37,388 nt of DNA from Borreliella garinii (lineage in GTDB: Bacteria > Spirochaetota > Spirochaetia > JABEVK01), in NCBI GenBank assembly GCA_020720765.1, contig DYOB01000015.1, positions 1 through 37,388 on the forward strand. The letters run 5' to 3'. Position numbers and translations under genes: made by a program. The notes under the pieces are model-generated. The model was given only the letters and a program-made list of their open reading frames with translations. It was not told where the DNA came from and ran no database searches. Below are positions 23,911-32,459 of this stretch, in pieces (the first letter of the stretch is position 1; each line of letters opens with the position of its first letter).

Positions 23911-25977
23911 CTACTCGCAGATACCTTCAGCGGTACCACCGGCAGCATTACGGATAGTTTCCTCTAGGTCGTTGATAACGCGTTTATTTTCCGAGGCGAT
24001 TTCGACGAGTTTTTTACTCGAGGCCTCGATGGCCTGGGTTTCCATGACTTGAGTTTCTGTGACACTGCGGATTTCATCGAAACCCTTGATCAACCTTTCC
24101 ATATCCGCCTGTAGGGTACTATTAACTGCGGCTGCCTTGTCTGCCACCTCACGGATGTCCGAACTGGAATTCACAAGTGCCGTGATGTTCTGGAGGATCA
24201 TTTGGGTTCCGGCGTTCTGTTCGTTCATGGCGCTAGCTATCTCGCTGACCATCTGGACCGTTTTCTCGATGTCCTGACTGATAGTTTTTAAGCTTTCACC
24301 CGCCTCTTCTGAAACCCTAGCACTGTTTTCAACGAGGATCAACATATCCTGGATTTTAGAAGTAATCTTCTTTGTAAGATTGCCACTGCTTGTGGCGAGA
24401 TTTCGCACTTCCTCGGAAACCACAGCGAAACCGCGGCCTGCTTCACCGGCGTGGGCCGCCTCGATGGCAGCGTTCATGGCAAGCAGGTTGGTCTGGGAGC
24501 TGATCTTGGCTATACCCCCCACGAGCTTTCGAATCTCCGAACTCGCCTTTTCAATATCTTTTATGGAGTTGATGCCCGTTGTTACCGACTTGAAACCAGT
24601 CGAGGCGGTTTTACTCAGATTTGTTGAGAGCTGTTTTGCATTCTGAGTTGTGTTGTATACCGAACCAATGCTCGCGGCCATTTCTTGAACAGCGCTCGAA
24701 GTATCATTGACCGCCATCACCTGGTCCTGGATGGCGGAAATAATCCTTCCAAGCTGCTCACTTGTCTGTTGATAACTCAAGTTGGTCGTGTTAAGAATTT
24801 CACTCTGTTCACGGGTCGTTGAGTTGATTTTCTCGGCACCAAAAATGAAATTTTCAGCTGATGTCCGAGATTCGGAGATAACAGCGTCCAGTTTATTTGA
24901 AAACCTCATCACACCAAGGCCTGCACCTTCAAGACGTTTGAATATCCGTGATTGGCTGATGATGAGGGCGTTCACCCGGTCTGAAACTTGACCAATTTCA
25001 TCAGGGTTATTGATATCCAGAAGTTGGGTGCTTTTTGCTTCCGCAAGGAGTTGAAGGCTCTTCACAAGATCTTTCATCTGTGCATCCCGGTGACGGCCGA
25101 AAAGATACATCAGGGTTGCTGAAAGTCCAATGAAAAGAAGAAATAGAATCGAAGTCGTTAAGATTAATAGAGGATAATTTGGAGTAAAGTCGACTATTGT
25201 AAAGCCTTCCGGGTAGATAAGAGTTAAGTCGAGAATAGCCGCGATTGAATTAAAGAATTGTTTTCCTGCTTCTATAGATGACTTAGCACCTGTGATAGCT
25301 TCTTGAAGAGAAGATGTATAGAGAATCTGATAACGGATAAAAATAAACAGGTTGAAAACCATAGCGTAGAGAACAAAACTTGTCTGCGCAAGGGTGAAAA
25401 CAACGCTATTAAAAAGATAACTGCCTTGCCTGGGAAGGACTCCAAAATCGGAAAGACTGTGAATTCTCAAAAGCGAGCGGGGTTTTTCTAAAATGGCGTT
25501 GGAAAGCGGGATTAGGATAATAAGGGCGATCCCCGCTACGAGCATGCTCGGGACCATAGCCAGTGCTACTTCACCCAGTCGTGGGGTTCCAAAGGCGGGA
25601 ATTACGCGGATCGAAAAACCTATAAGGTAACCTGTACCGACGAAAATCAACATCCGTCTCGAAAAAGATTCAAGGTTCTTCAAGGCTGAAACCCGCTCTT
25701 CTGTAACTATAGCTTGTCTATTTTCGAGCTTGGCGACGACGCGCGCAAGGGGCGTCAGACTGTAACCTAGAATAGAGGAAATCAGAATAACCGAAGGGAG
25801 TGCTGTGGCAGTGACGAGAAAAAATATCTGGGCCGTCAGTTCCATGGGGTTAAGCCCGGGAATCAGAATGCTTGAAAAGAAAATTTGGACAAGGTTATAC
25901 GAGACGAGACTGAGGTATACGACCAGACCAACGTAAAACCCTATTTTGAGGCGGAAGCGAAAGCCACTGTGATTCAT
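23911..25977 (-). CDS. Methyl-accepting chemotaxis protein
   Basis: 688 residues. The N-terminal half has about six hydrophobic helices (roughly 10-35, 50-72, 109-127, 138-160, 190-214 and 269-293). One extracytoplasmic loop lies near 215-268, instead of the classical two-helix layout. A HAMP-like linker (about 295-345) leads to a long coiled cytoplasmic domain. Its tip, [34 protein letters not shown] (about 495-528), contacts CheA and CheW. It signals ligand or membrane state to the flagellar motor, and its ligand is unknown. It stands alone. Its ATG is preceded by TATGAT and a 6-nt gap, without a clear ribosome site. Confidence 0.94.
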   Translation of the reverse strand: MNHSGFRFRLKIGFYVGLVVYLSLVSYNLVQIFFSSILIPGLNPMELTAQIFFLVTATALPSVILISSILGYSLTPLARVVAKLENRQAIVTEERVSALKNLESFSRRMLIFVGTGYLIGFSIRVIPAFGTPRLGEVALAMVPSMLVAGIALIILIPLSNAILEKPRSLLRIHSLSDFGVLPRQGSYLFNSVVFTLAQTSFVLYAMVFNLFIFIRYQILYTSSLQEAITGAKSSIEAGKQFFNSIAAILDLTLIYPEGFTIVDFTPNYPLLILTTSILFLLFIGLSATLMYLFGRHRDAQMKDLVKSLQLLAEAKSTQLLDINNPDEIGQVSDRVNALIISQSRIFKRLEGAGLGVMRFSNKLDAVISESRTSAENFIFGAEKINSTTREQSEILNTTNLSYQQTSEQLGRIISAIQDQVMAVNDTSSAVQEMAASIGSVYNTTQNAKQLSTNLSKTASTGFKSVTTGINSIKDIEKASSEIRKLVGGIAKISSQTNLLAMNAAIEAAHAGEAGRGFAVVSEEVRNLATSSGNLTKKITSKIQDMLILVENSARVSEEAGESLKTISQDIEKTVQMVSEIASAMNEQNAGTQMILQNITALVNSSSDIREVADKAAAVNSTLQADMERLIKGFDEIRSVTETQVMETQAIEASSKKLVEIASENKRVINDLEETIRNAAGGTAEGICE

Positions 25978-25983
25978 GGTATC

Positions 25984-26012
25984 ATCATAAGGAAAATATT
26001 CCGAATTGTATA
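25984..26012 (-). promoter_or_regulatory. Promoter of the chemoreceptor gene, leaderless-type
   Basis: On the minus strand TATACA (26007-26012) and TATGAT (25984-25989) are 17 bp apart. The ATG at 25977 follows 6 nt after the -10 box. The -35 match is moderate. Confidence 0.4.
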
Positions 26013-26227
26013 GGGATTTTTTTTAAAAATCTTGACACAGAGAAGTGGGTTAAAAAGACTCTATGCGTAATTATGACACAGCCACGGTAAAGAGCTAGGT
26101 AAAAAATTCTCATCAGTCTGTCAATTAATAAAATAAAGTACTATATGATATTTAATTATTTCTGAATTAATATATGGCATGGATTTTGCATATATAGTAT
26201 GAAATAATCGCGTTAAGGAGGTGAAAA

Positions 26228-26662
26228 ATGCGGTTAATTGAACAAACTCCCCGTTCCCGGAGCATATGGGACGATATGAACGCACTTAGCCGTGAAATTT
26301 GGGGCGGACTTGAGTACGCACGTGAAGTTTCACCGCGTACCGATGTCATCGAGACAGCGGAAACCTACGTTATGCATGTTGAGCTCCCCGGTTTTACGGA
26401 TAAGGATATCGATCTGAAAGTGAAGGAGGGTATCCTTACTTTGAGTTCGGTCGAACAGGTGGTGAACGCCAAGGAGACCCGTACCGAAGAGAAATATCTC
26501 TTGAGGGAAAGGGTCGAGTACAAGTTCCAGAGGAGCTACAGGATTCCTAAGGATGTCCAGGAGGACGCCATCGGAGCCCACTTCGCCCTGGGCATTCTCA
26601 CGATCACCCTTCCGCGCCGCCCCGAGGTTCAGCCTCGAACGATTTCGATCAAGGCTGAGTAA
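26228..26662 (+). CDS. Small heat-shock protein, Hsp20/alpha-crystallin family
   Basis: 144 residues. An alpha-crystallin domain (about 35-130) has ETYVMHVELPGFTDKDIDLKVKEGILTLSS, FQRSYRIPKDVQEDAIGAHFALGILTITLPR and a short C-terminal extension. It holds unfolding proteins for refolding by DnaK and ClpB as an ATP-free oligomeric chaperone. The ribosome site is one of the strongest in the window (TAAGGAGGTGA just before the ATG). The 250-bp gap upstream is AT-rich with a weak inverted repeat TTAATT-N7-AATTAA (26152-26170). I see no CIRCE sequence. A strong terminator follows. Confidence 0.95.
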   Translation: MRLIEQTPRSRSIWDDMNALSREIWGGLEYAREVSPRTDVIETAETYVMHVELPGFTDKDIDLKVKEGILTLSSVEQVVNAKETRTEEKYLLRERVEYKFQRSYRIPKDVQEDAIGAHFALGILTITLPRRPEVQPRTISIKAE

Positions 26663-26666
26663 GTTC

Positions 26667-26693
26667 AAGCCGGTCTTAAGACCGGCTTTTTTT
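26667..26693 (+). terminator. Terminator of the Hsp20 gene
   Basis: AAGCCGGTC (26667-26675) and GACCGGCTT (26680-26688) form a 9-bp stem with a TTAA loop. A run of T follows. It lies between convergent genes and may partly stop transcription of the antiporter as well. Confidence 0.9.
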
Positions 26694-27655
26694 TATGGCA
26701 GGGACTTGGTCCAGCCTAGGACATCTGTAAAGTTGGCCCAGACAAAGAACCCGTAAAAAGCAAGGATTCCAACGGCTTCGATTCTATTGAGTTTCATTCC
26801 TGTAGTGAGCAAACCCTGGATCACCACACTGGCCAGGATAAGGAAGGGCAAGGCAAAATTCGTCACGCTCGCATTCACCGATAGCGGGCTGATTAAGGCA
26901 GAGACCCCGAGAACCACAAGCATAGTAAAAATGTTCGAGGCGTAGACCTCGCCTATGCTGATTTCTCCCTTGCCTTTTATCGTGGCATTCAACGAGATAG
27001 AAAGCTCGGGTAAACTCGTGCCCAGAGCGAAAAGGACCACGCCCATGGCAAGCGGCGGGATGCCTGCAGCAGTACCCATAAACTGGCCGCCGCTGACGGC
27101 CCAGTTGGCCCCGACGATAATAGCCGCTAAACCGCCTGCCATAATAACGAAAGATAACGCTAAAGGAATCGACTTCCCTTCGGGTTCGTGGTGGTGGGGT
27201 GTTCTGTCTTTCAAGGCCCCGCTGATAACGGACCAAATATAGGGAATGTAGAGGATTATCAAAAGAGCTCCGTCGGTTCTCCCCAGGGTCCCATCCATCC
27301 CCAAAACCAAGGCTACAGCTGAAGAAAGGATCATCCAGCTCGATTCCCTGTCTTTGATTTGCAAGGTGGTCTGTATGGGACGAATAAGTGCACAGATGGC
27401 TGTGACAAAGGTTAGGGTGACGAAGTTGGAACCGACTATGTTTCCTATGCTGATGTCGCTCTGGCCGCGCGAAGCGGCGACACCTGAAACCATCAGTTCG
27501 GGTATGCTGCTGAGGACGCTTACCCCGAGTATAGTGACTACGAGTTCATTCACCCTGAACTTCCGGGAAATGGGGCCGAGCTGCCTGGTGACGAATTCGC
27601 TACCCAACCAAAGCATGGCAAGGCCTCCGAAAAACTGTAAAACCGCTATGAGCAT
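26693..27655 (-). CDS. Calcium/sodium antiporter family (CaCA) membrane protein
   Basis: 320 residues with about ten helices and the two duplicated alpha repeats of the CaCA superfamily. The first is SVLSSIPELMVSGVAASRGQSDISIGNIVGSN. The second is ALGTSLPELSISLNATIKGKGEISIGEVYASN. The repeats form the ion site for Ca2+/Na+ or K+ exchange. The second ends GEVYASN instead of the usual GNxxGSN, so one ion-site asparagine appears replaced by glutamate. A ribosome site AAGGAG precedes the ATG. It begins 15 bp after the second permease gene, so it is probably on the nucleoside-transport transcript. Confidence 0.9.
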   Translation of the reverse strand: MLIAVLQFFGGLAMLWLGSEFVTRQLGPISRKFRVNELVVTILGVSVLSSIPELMVSGVAASRGQSDISIGNIVGSNFVTLTFVTAICALIRPIQTTLQIKDRESSWMILSSAVALVLGMDGTLGRTDGALLIILYIPYIWSVISGALKDRTPHHHEPEGKSIPLALSFVIMAGGLAAIIVGANWAVSGGQFMGTAAGIPPLAMGVVLFALGTSLPELSISLNATIKGKGEISIGEVYASNIFTMLVVLGVSALISPLSVNASVTNFALPFLILASVVIQGLLTTGMKLNRIEAVGILAFYGFFVWANFTDVLGWTKSLP

Positions 27656-27670
27656 GGTATCTCCTTTTAC

Positions 27671-28642
27671 TTATGCATCTTTCACAAAAGGTAGCCCAAC
27701 AGATTTGGGTGCCCGTGATTTTCCTACAAACCCCACGAGAATAAAGAGCGTCAAGACGTACGGCAAGAGGGCCAGTAAAGAACTCGGTACAGGAAACCTT
27801 GAACCGAGAAAAACTTCAAGCCCCTTTGCGAAGCCGAAGAACAGGCAGGCTCCCAGCGCTCCGTGTGGTGTCCACTTCCCGAAGATCATCGCAGCTAGGG
27901 CTATAAAGCCATGGCCGCTAACGAGACTGGGACTGAACCTGGCCACGAGGGCTATGCTCATGGCGGCACCCCCCCATCCGGCAAGAACGCCCGAGCTTAC
28001 AACACCGAACCTTTTTATTCTTGCGACATTGATCCCCAGGGAATCGGCAGCATGGGGGTGTTCCCCGACGCTCCTTAAACGCAATCCGAAACGGGTCCTG
28101 TACATAAGAAACCACAGAACAGCTGTCAGAAGCAGAGCCAGATAGACAGAAGCATCCTGCTTGAGCACAAGGTCGAAAAAAGTATTCTGGGGAAAGACGC
28201 CGTCGAATACCTTGGGGATTTTCACTGGCACGGTAAGCGTTTGGGTTGCACCCGTGAAAAAGATGCGGCTGAAAAAGAGCGCAAGACCCGGCCCGAGAAA
28301 GTTGATGGCAATGCCGGAGACCACGTGATTGGCACCGAAATTCACCGTAGCCAAAGCATGAAGACCCGCGAGGAGTCCTCCCGCCAGTCCTCCGGCCAGG
28401 AATCCAAGCCAGGGGGCGAGAGGCAGGAGGTTGGGAGGAAGCCAATAAGTTCCGGCAAAGTAGGCTACAGCGGCGGCTGCGAAAGCGCCGAAGGTCATCA
28501 TGCCTTCCAGACCGATGTTTACAACACCGGTATTTTCTGTGAGGACACCGCCCTGGGCCGTAAAAATAAGAGGGGTAGCGTAGAGCAGGGTGACACCAAT
28601 CAAAAAGCCAGCGTCGCTGAGGATATTCATAAGCACGTCCAC
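27671..28642 (-). CDS. ABC transporter permease (nucleoside-type), second
   Basis: 323 residues with about eight to ten helices, in the BPD_transp_2 (LivH/YufQ-like) family. It resembles the second permease of BMP-dependent guanosine/purine nucleoside importers. GGVLTENTGVVNIGLEGMMTFGAFAAAAVAYFAG is characteristic. GTG 28642 shares one base with the upstream stop codon (TAGTG) and has AAGGAGG upstream. It pairs with the permease encoded just before to form the channel. Confidence 0.9.
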   Translation of the reverse strand: MDVLMNILSDAGFLIGVTLLYATPLIFTAQGGVLTENTGVVNIGLEGMMTFGAFAAAAVAYFAGTYWLPPNLLPLAPWLGFLAGGLAGGLLAGLHALATVNFGANHVVSGIAINFLGPGLALFFSRIFFTGATQTLTVPVKIPKVFDGVFPQNTFFDLVLKQDASVYLALLLTAVLWFLMYRTRFGLRLRSVGEHPHAADSLGINVARIKRFGVVSSGVLAGWGGAAMSIALVARFSPSLVSGHGFIALAAMIFGKWTPHGALGACLFFGFAKGLEVFLGSRFPVPSSLLALLPYVLTLFILVGFVGKSRAPKSVGLPFVKDA

Positions 28643-29745
28643 TAGGGTTCCTCCTTTTTTCGCCGGCGTTTCAAAAGTTTGCTTAAATGCGGCCAGAGAC
28701 CGGGGAGGGCGAGGAAGAAGACGATAGTACCCATCACGATCTGGATGATTTCCAGAGGGGCTCCCATGGCGGGTTGGATCTTCGGTCCGCCGTGCTTAAG
28801 GGCTCCGTAAAAAATTCCGGCACCCAGGACTCCCCAGGGTTGGCTCTGGCCAATCAATGCCACTGCAATTCCATCGAAGCCGTTGCCCTCCATTGCGGCG
28901 AGCTTAGCAACCTCGCGTGAGACCCCCTGGACTTGGAGGGAGCCCGAAAGCCCGGCTAAGGCACCGGCTATGGCCATGCTGAGAACGATGCTTTTTTTTA
29001 CATTAATTCCTGCAAACTCCGCTGCGTTCTTATTGTAACCCACTGCTTTGAGATCAAAACCTAATGAGGTCTTGTTCAGGATAATCCAGATCACGATGAC
29101 AGCAAGAACAGCGAAGAGGATACCGGCGTTAAACGAGGTTCGGAAAATATCGTCCATAAAAGGTTGGGTCTGTCGAAAGGCCAGGCCCTCCGCCGTGGTT
29201 TTCCACGCTCCTAGGATATCGATCCGTGCAGAGTCCAGAATTTTTTGTGTTGCTTCGCTTTCCGGGCGGTTGAAACCGGTGATCATGACCAAAGTATTAT
29301 TCAGATACAGGGCTATCCAGTTCAGCATTATGGTGGAAATCACCTCGTGGACCCCCCACCGCGACTTGAACCAGCCGGCCAGGGCGCCCCAGCCCGCTCC
29401 TGCAAAAGCGGCAAGTATCATAACGACCGGTATGTGGATGGGGGCGGGCAGCGGCAATAACACACCGACAGCCGCAGCGGTAAGCGCCCCTATGATGTAC
29501 TGACCTTCGGCGCCTATATTGAAAAGTCCTGTTTTGAAAGCAAAAGCCACGCTCAAACCAGTAAGGATCAGCGGAGTGGCTCTGATAATGGAAAAGCTCC
29601 AGTCGCTGGGCCGGATAAAGATTCCCGTGAACATGACGGCGTAGGCTTCGAGGGGGTTGTACCCCGCGAAGGCTAGAACAAGCATACCCATGAGAAGTCC
29701 GGCGACAACCGAAGCCAGGGTCATCAGCAGCATTTTATTCTTCAT
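28642..29745 (-). CDS. ABC transporter permease (nucleoside-type), first
   Basis: 367 residues from ATG 29745. The first helix is MLLMTLASVVAGLLMGMLVLAFAG. AFKTGLFNIGAEGQYIIGALTAAAVGVLLPLP and SLQVQGVSREVAKLAAMEGNGFDGIAVALIGQSQPWGVL are the typical YufP-like permease stretches. A longer open frame runs 63 codons upstream through the ATPase gene in another frame and is not supported. The ATG overlaps the ATPase end by 11 bp and follows an AGGTG ribosome site, which indicates coupled translation. Confidence 0.9.
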   Translation of the reverse strand: MKNKMLLMTLASVVAGLLMGMLVLAFAGYNPLEAYAVMFTGIFIRPSDWSFSIIRATPLILTGLSVAFAFKTGLFNIGAEGQYIIGALTAAAVGVLLPLPAPIHIPVVMILAAFAGAGWGALAGWFKSRWGVHEVISTIMLNWIALYLNNTLVMITGFNRPESEATQKILDSARIDILGAWKTTAEGLAFRQTQPFMDDIFRTSFNAGILFAVLAVIVIWIILNKTSLGFDLKAVGYNKNAAEFAGINVKKSIVLSMAIAGALAGLSGSLQVQGVSREVAKLAAMEGNGFDGIAVALIGQSQPWGVLGAGIFYGALKHGGPKIQPAMGAPLEIIQIVMGTIVFFLALPGLWPHLSKLLKRRRKKEEP

Positions 29746-31261
29746 TATAAGCACCTGCCATTGCGCGTCCGATGATATTTTCGTCGGAATGTGCGCGGTC
29801 GAAGATTCCCTGGGAACGTCCTTTATAAAGCACCAGAATCCGGTCGCTAAGGTTGAGTATCTCATCGAGTTCGAGGGAAACCAAAAGCACGGCTTTTCCG
29901 TGGTCCCTCTGTTCCAGAAGGGCTTTATGGACAAATTCTATGGCACCGACATCCAGTCCTCGGGTCGGTTGTGCGGCAAGGAGGATGGACGGGTCCGAAC
30001 TCACGGCTCTGGCAATCACCACTTTCTGCTGGTTCCCCCCGCTGAGCGAGCCGGCAAGGGCTGTTGAATCCGTGGGTCGTATATCGAAGCGTTCCACAAG
30101 GGCCTTTCCATGTTCGTGGATGGGGCCCCTTTTGAGAAAACCTCCGCGGGAAAAAGGCGGCATCTCGGAACTTTCAAGGACCAGGTTTTCATCCACGCTG
30201 TATTCCAAAACCAGGCCGCATTTCTGTCGGTCTTCTGGGATGGATGAAAGCCCCATTGTATGTAAGGATTTGGGCTGAAAAATTTTCACCGGGACTCTAT
30301 TGATTTCGACCTCTCCGGAATCTGGCTCCAGCACCCCGCTGAGAATATTGACAAGTTCGGACTGGCCATTTCCATCGACCCCGGCTATTCCGAAAATCTC
30401 GCCTTTTTGGACCTGGAAACTCAAGGATTTTAATGCAGGAAGTCCTCGGTAATCTTTAACACTAAGGTCTTTAACTGTTAAGGCAGGCTCTTTTGGGTTG
30501 TAGGGAAGGCGATCCAAAAAGAAGTTGACTTCGCGGCCCACCATATGGCGTGCAAGGGTATTTTCATCCGTGTCTTTTACCAAAAGGGTTTCAATTTTCT
30601 TACCCCTTCGGATGACTGTACAACGGTCCGCCATGGAAAGAATTTCCTTGAGTTTGTGCGTGATAAGGATGACGCTTTTTCCTTCGGAGCAGAGGTTGCG
30701 GGTTATAACCCCGAGTTCAATGATTTCCTTAGGGGTGAGGACGGCCGTGGGTTCGTCGAGGATAAGAACCTCGGCTCCTCTGTAAAGAGCTTTGAGAATT
30801 TCCACCTTTTGCTGGGCGCTGACGCTGATATCCTCGATTTTATCGTCGGGGTTGACCTGGAGTCCGTATTTCAGTGAAAGGTCTTTCACCGCAGCCTTAG
30901 CCTTTTTTCTGTTAAGCATACCCAGGGGATAGACGGGTTCCCGGCCCAGAATCAGGTTTTCTGCCACGGTGAAGGGTTCCACGAGCATAAAATGCTGGTG
31001 TACCATCCCGATGCCGAGTTGGATGGCGTCGTTCGGGTTTGTTATGGACACTTGTTTGCCCATTCTGAAAATGGTTCCTTCGTCGGGTGTCAGGATACCG
31101 TAGAGGCAATTCATCAGAGTGGATTTTCCGGCGCCGTTTTCACCCAAAAGGGCGTGAAGCTCTCCTTGGCGGATGTCCAGGTCTATACGGTCATTGGCAA
31201 TAAAGTTGCCGAAGCTCTTGGTGAGCCCCTTGATCTCTAAGGCGGGAGTCGAATCATCCAT
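29735..31261 (-). CDS. ABC transporter double-cassette ATPase (nucleoside-type)
   Basis: 508 residues with two fused ATPase cassettes. Cassette 1 has Walker A GENGAGKS (40-47), a degenerate signature SVSAQQK (146-152) and Walker B ILDEPTA (167-173). Cassette 2 has a degenerate P-loop GVDGNGQSE (294-302), an intact LSGGNQQK (406-413) and a Walker B changed to LLAAQPTRGLD (427-437). The asymmetric pairing is typical of YufO/RbsA-like proteins. It powers nucleoside or sugar uptake with the BMP lipoprotein. TATACT (31269-31274) lies 7 nt before its ATG. An internal, leaderless-type start after the BMP terminator is possible. Confidence 0.95.
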   Translation of the reverse strand: MDDSTPALEIKGLTKSFGNFIANDRIDLDIRQGELHALLGENGAGKSTLMNCLYGILTPDEGTIFRMGKQVSITNPNDAIQLGIGMVHQHFMLVEPFTVAENLILGREPVYPLGMLNRKKAKAAVKDLSLKYGLQVNPDDKIEDISVSAQQKVEILKALYRGAEVLILDEPTAVLTPKEIIELGVITRNLCSEGKSVILITHKLKEILSMADRCTVIRRGKKIETLLVKDTDENTLARHMVGREVNFFLDRLPYNPKEPALTVKDLSVKDYRGLPALKSLSFQVQKGEIFGIAGVDGNGQSELVNILSGVLEPDSGEVEINRVPVKIFQPKSLHTMGLSSIPEDRQKCGLVLEYSVDENLVLESSEMPPFSRGGFLKRGPIHEHGKALVERFDIRPTDSTALAGSLSGGNQQKVVIARAVSSDPSILLAAQPTRGLDVGAIEFVHKALLEQRDHGKAVLLVSLELDEILNLSDRILVLYKGRSQGIFDRAHSDENIIGRAMAGAYNEE

Positions 31262-31304
31262 AGGAGTCAGTATAAAGCAAAAATTGATTTTTGTGTGGGG
31301 ATGA

Positions 31305-31342
31305 AAGAAAAAAAACCAGCCAGGTTGAATCCCGGCTGGTTC
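31305..31342 (-). terminator. Terminator after the BMP lipoprotein gene
   Basis: AACCAGCC (31314-31321) and GGCTGGTT (31334-31341) form an 8-bp stem. On the minus strand it is followed by a run of T interrupted by one C. It lies 10 bases past the BMP stop and before the ATPase gene. Partial termination would keep the binding protein more abundant than the membrane parts. Confidence 0.85.
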
Positions 31343-31351
31343 ACAGTAAAA

Positions 31352-32350
31352 TTACTGGATATAGGCTGCGAAAGTTTCCTGGTTGTAAGGAACAACAATC
31401 TCGCCGGCGATGATCTTGGCTTTTAGAGCGTCGACCTCGGCAAGGATTTCGGCAGGGACGTGGGTGCTGGAAGAGGGAGCAATGTCCACTCCGCCTTCAG
31501 CCAAGCCGTAGACGCGGGTGGTTCCGCCGTTCCAGGTACCCTCGCTGAGTTCCTTGGCAATGGCGAAGATCGCATTGTCCACGCGTTTCATGGCGCTTGT
31601 TAGCACGTTGTTGGGGGCGAGGTGGTTCTGGTCGCGGTCTACACCGATGGCCCATTTTCCCTGTTCCTTAGCCGCTTCGATAACACCGTCACCAACACCG
31701 CCCGCGGCGTGGTAAACTATGTCGGCGCCCTGGCGGTACATTTCCTGGGTGATGACCTTGCCCTTGGCGGCGTCGGTAAAACTTTCGGCGTACTGGCGGA
31801 GGACTTTTACTTCGGGGTTGGCGGCGTAGACACCGGCGTGGTAGCCGAAGTCAAAACCGTCAATGATGTTGCCCTGGATACCGCCCACAAAGCCGACGGT
31901 GCCTGTTGCGGTCATTTTTCCAGCGATGTAACCGACGAGGAAGCTGGCTTCCTGGGCCTTGAACAGGACACCAATAAGGTTGGCGGGGGTTGTTTCGTAG
32001 GCGTAGTCGATGATGGCGAACTTGAAGTTGGGGTTATTCTGGGCTGCTGCGAGGATAGCATCACCCATTTTGAAACCAATTCCCCAAATCAGGTTGTTGT
32101 TAGCGTCCATAAGGTTCTGAAGGTTGGGCACGTAGTCGGCGTCCTGGGTTGATTCCTTATAGCTTGCCTTGATACTCAGTTCCAATTGGGCGCGCTGAAG
32201 TCCTTCCCAAGCACTCTGGTTAAAACTCTGGTCGTTCACACCACCGACGTCGGTGGCCATCCCGATCCTGATTTCATCAGTGGCCTGCTGGTTAGCTCCG
32301 CAACCTGCAAGAGCGAGGGCCAAAGCTCCTAAAATAGCGATTTTTTTCAT
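31352..32350 (-). CDS. BMP-family nucleoside-binding lipoprotein
   Basis: 332 residues from ATG 32350, which has AGGAG upstream. The in-frame start 31 codons earlier lacks support. The signal MKKIAILGALALALAGC has a good lipobox with C17 as acylation site. The mature part is a BMP/Med (PnrA-like) substrate-binding fold, with DVGGVNDQSFNQSAWEGLQRA, NNLIWGIGFKMGDAI, GGVGDGVIEAAKEQGKWAIGVDRDQNHLAPNNVLTSAMKR and AIAKELSEGTWNGGTTRVYGL. Relatives bind purine nucleosides (TP0319 PnrA in Treponema pallidum), and one relative group in Borrelia is a known antigen. It heads the uptake operon. Confidence 0.95.
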   Translation of the reverse strand: MKKIAILGALALALAGCGANQQATDEIRIGMATDVGGVNDQSFNQSAWEGLQRAQLELSIKASYKESTQDADYVPNLQNLMDANNNLIWGIGFKMGDAILAAAQNNPNFKFAIIDYAYETTPANLIGVLFKAQEASFLVGYIAGKMTATGTVGFVGGIQGNIIDGFDFGYHAGVYAANPEVKVLRQYAESFTDAAKGKVITQEMYRQGADIVYHAAGGVGDGVIEAAKEQGKWAIGVDRDQNHLAPNNVLTSAMKRVDNAIFAIAKELSEGTWNGGTTRVYGLAEGGVDIAPSSSTHVPAEILAEVDALKAKIIAGEIVVPYNQETFAAYIQ

Positions 32351-32381
32351 ACAATCTCCTTTGCCATAACGGCATGAGACT

Positions 32382-32409
32382 ATTGTGCCAATTATAAGAG
32401 TTCTGTCAA
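32382..32409 (-). promoter_or_regulatory. Promoter of the BMP operon
   Basis: On the minus strand TTGACA (32404-32409) is followed after 16 bp by CACAAT (32382-32387). A short leader of about 30 bases then carries the AGGAG site. A closer TATAAT lies only about 7 bp after the -35 box and cannot pair with it. Confidence 0.45.
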
Positions 32410-32447
32410 CTCTCCTGAAACCCCTGGTTTTCGGTCTATTCATCGTT

Positions 32448-32453
32448 TACAAT
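32448..32453 (+). promoter_or_regulatory. glgC -10 box, leaderless-type
   Basis: TACAAT (five of six consensus bases) ends 6 nt before the glgC ATG at 32460. I find no good -35 hexamer 16-18 bp upstream and no ribosome site. Confidence 0.4.
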
Positions 32454-32459
32454 GAATTC

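Noticed and set aside
28642-29934. Long form of the first permease starting at 29934
   Set aside because: The first 63 residues lie in the ATPase gene in another frame and have no homology to the family. ATG 29745 has a ribosome site.
32385-32459. TATAAT-like sequences near 32392 as -10 box of the BMP promoter
   Set aside because: The spacing from TTGACA is only about 7 bp. CACAAT at 16 bp is a weaker but properly spaced match.
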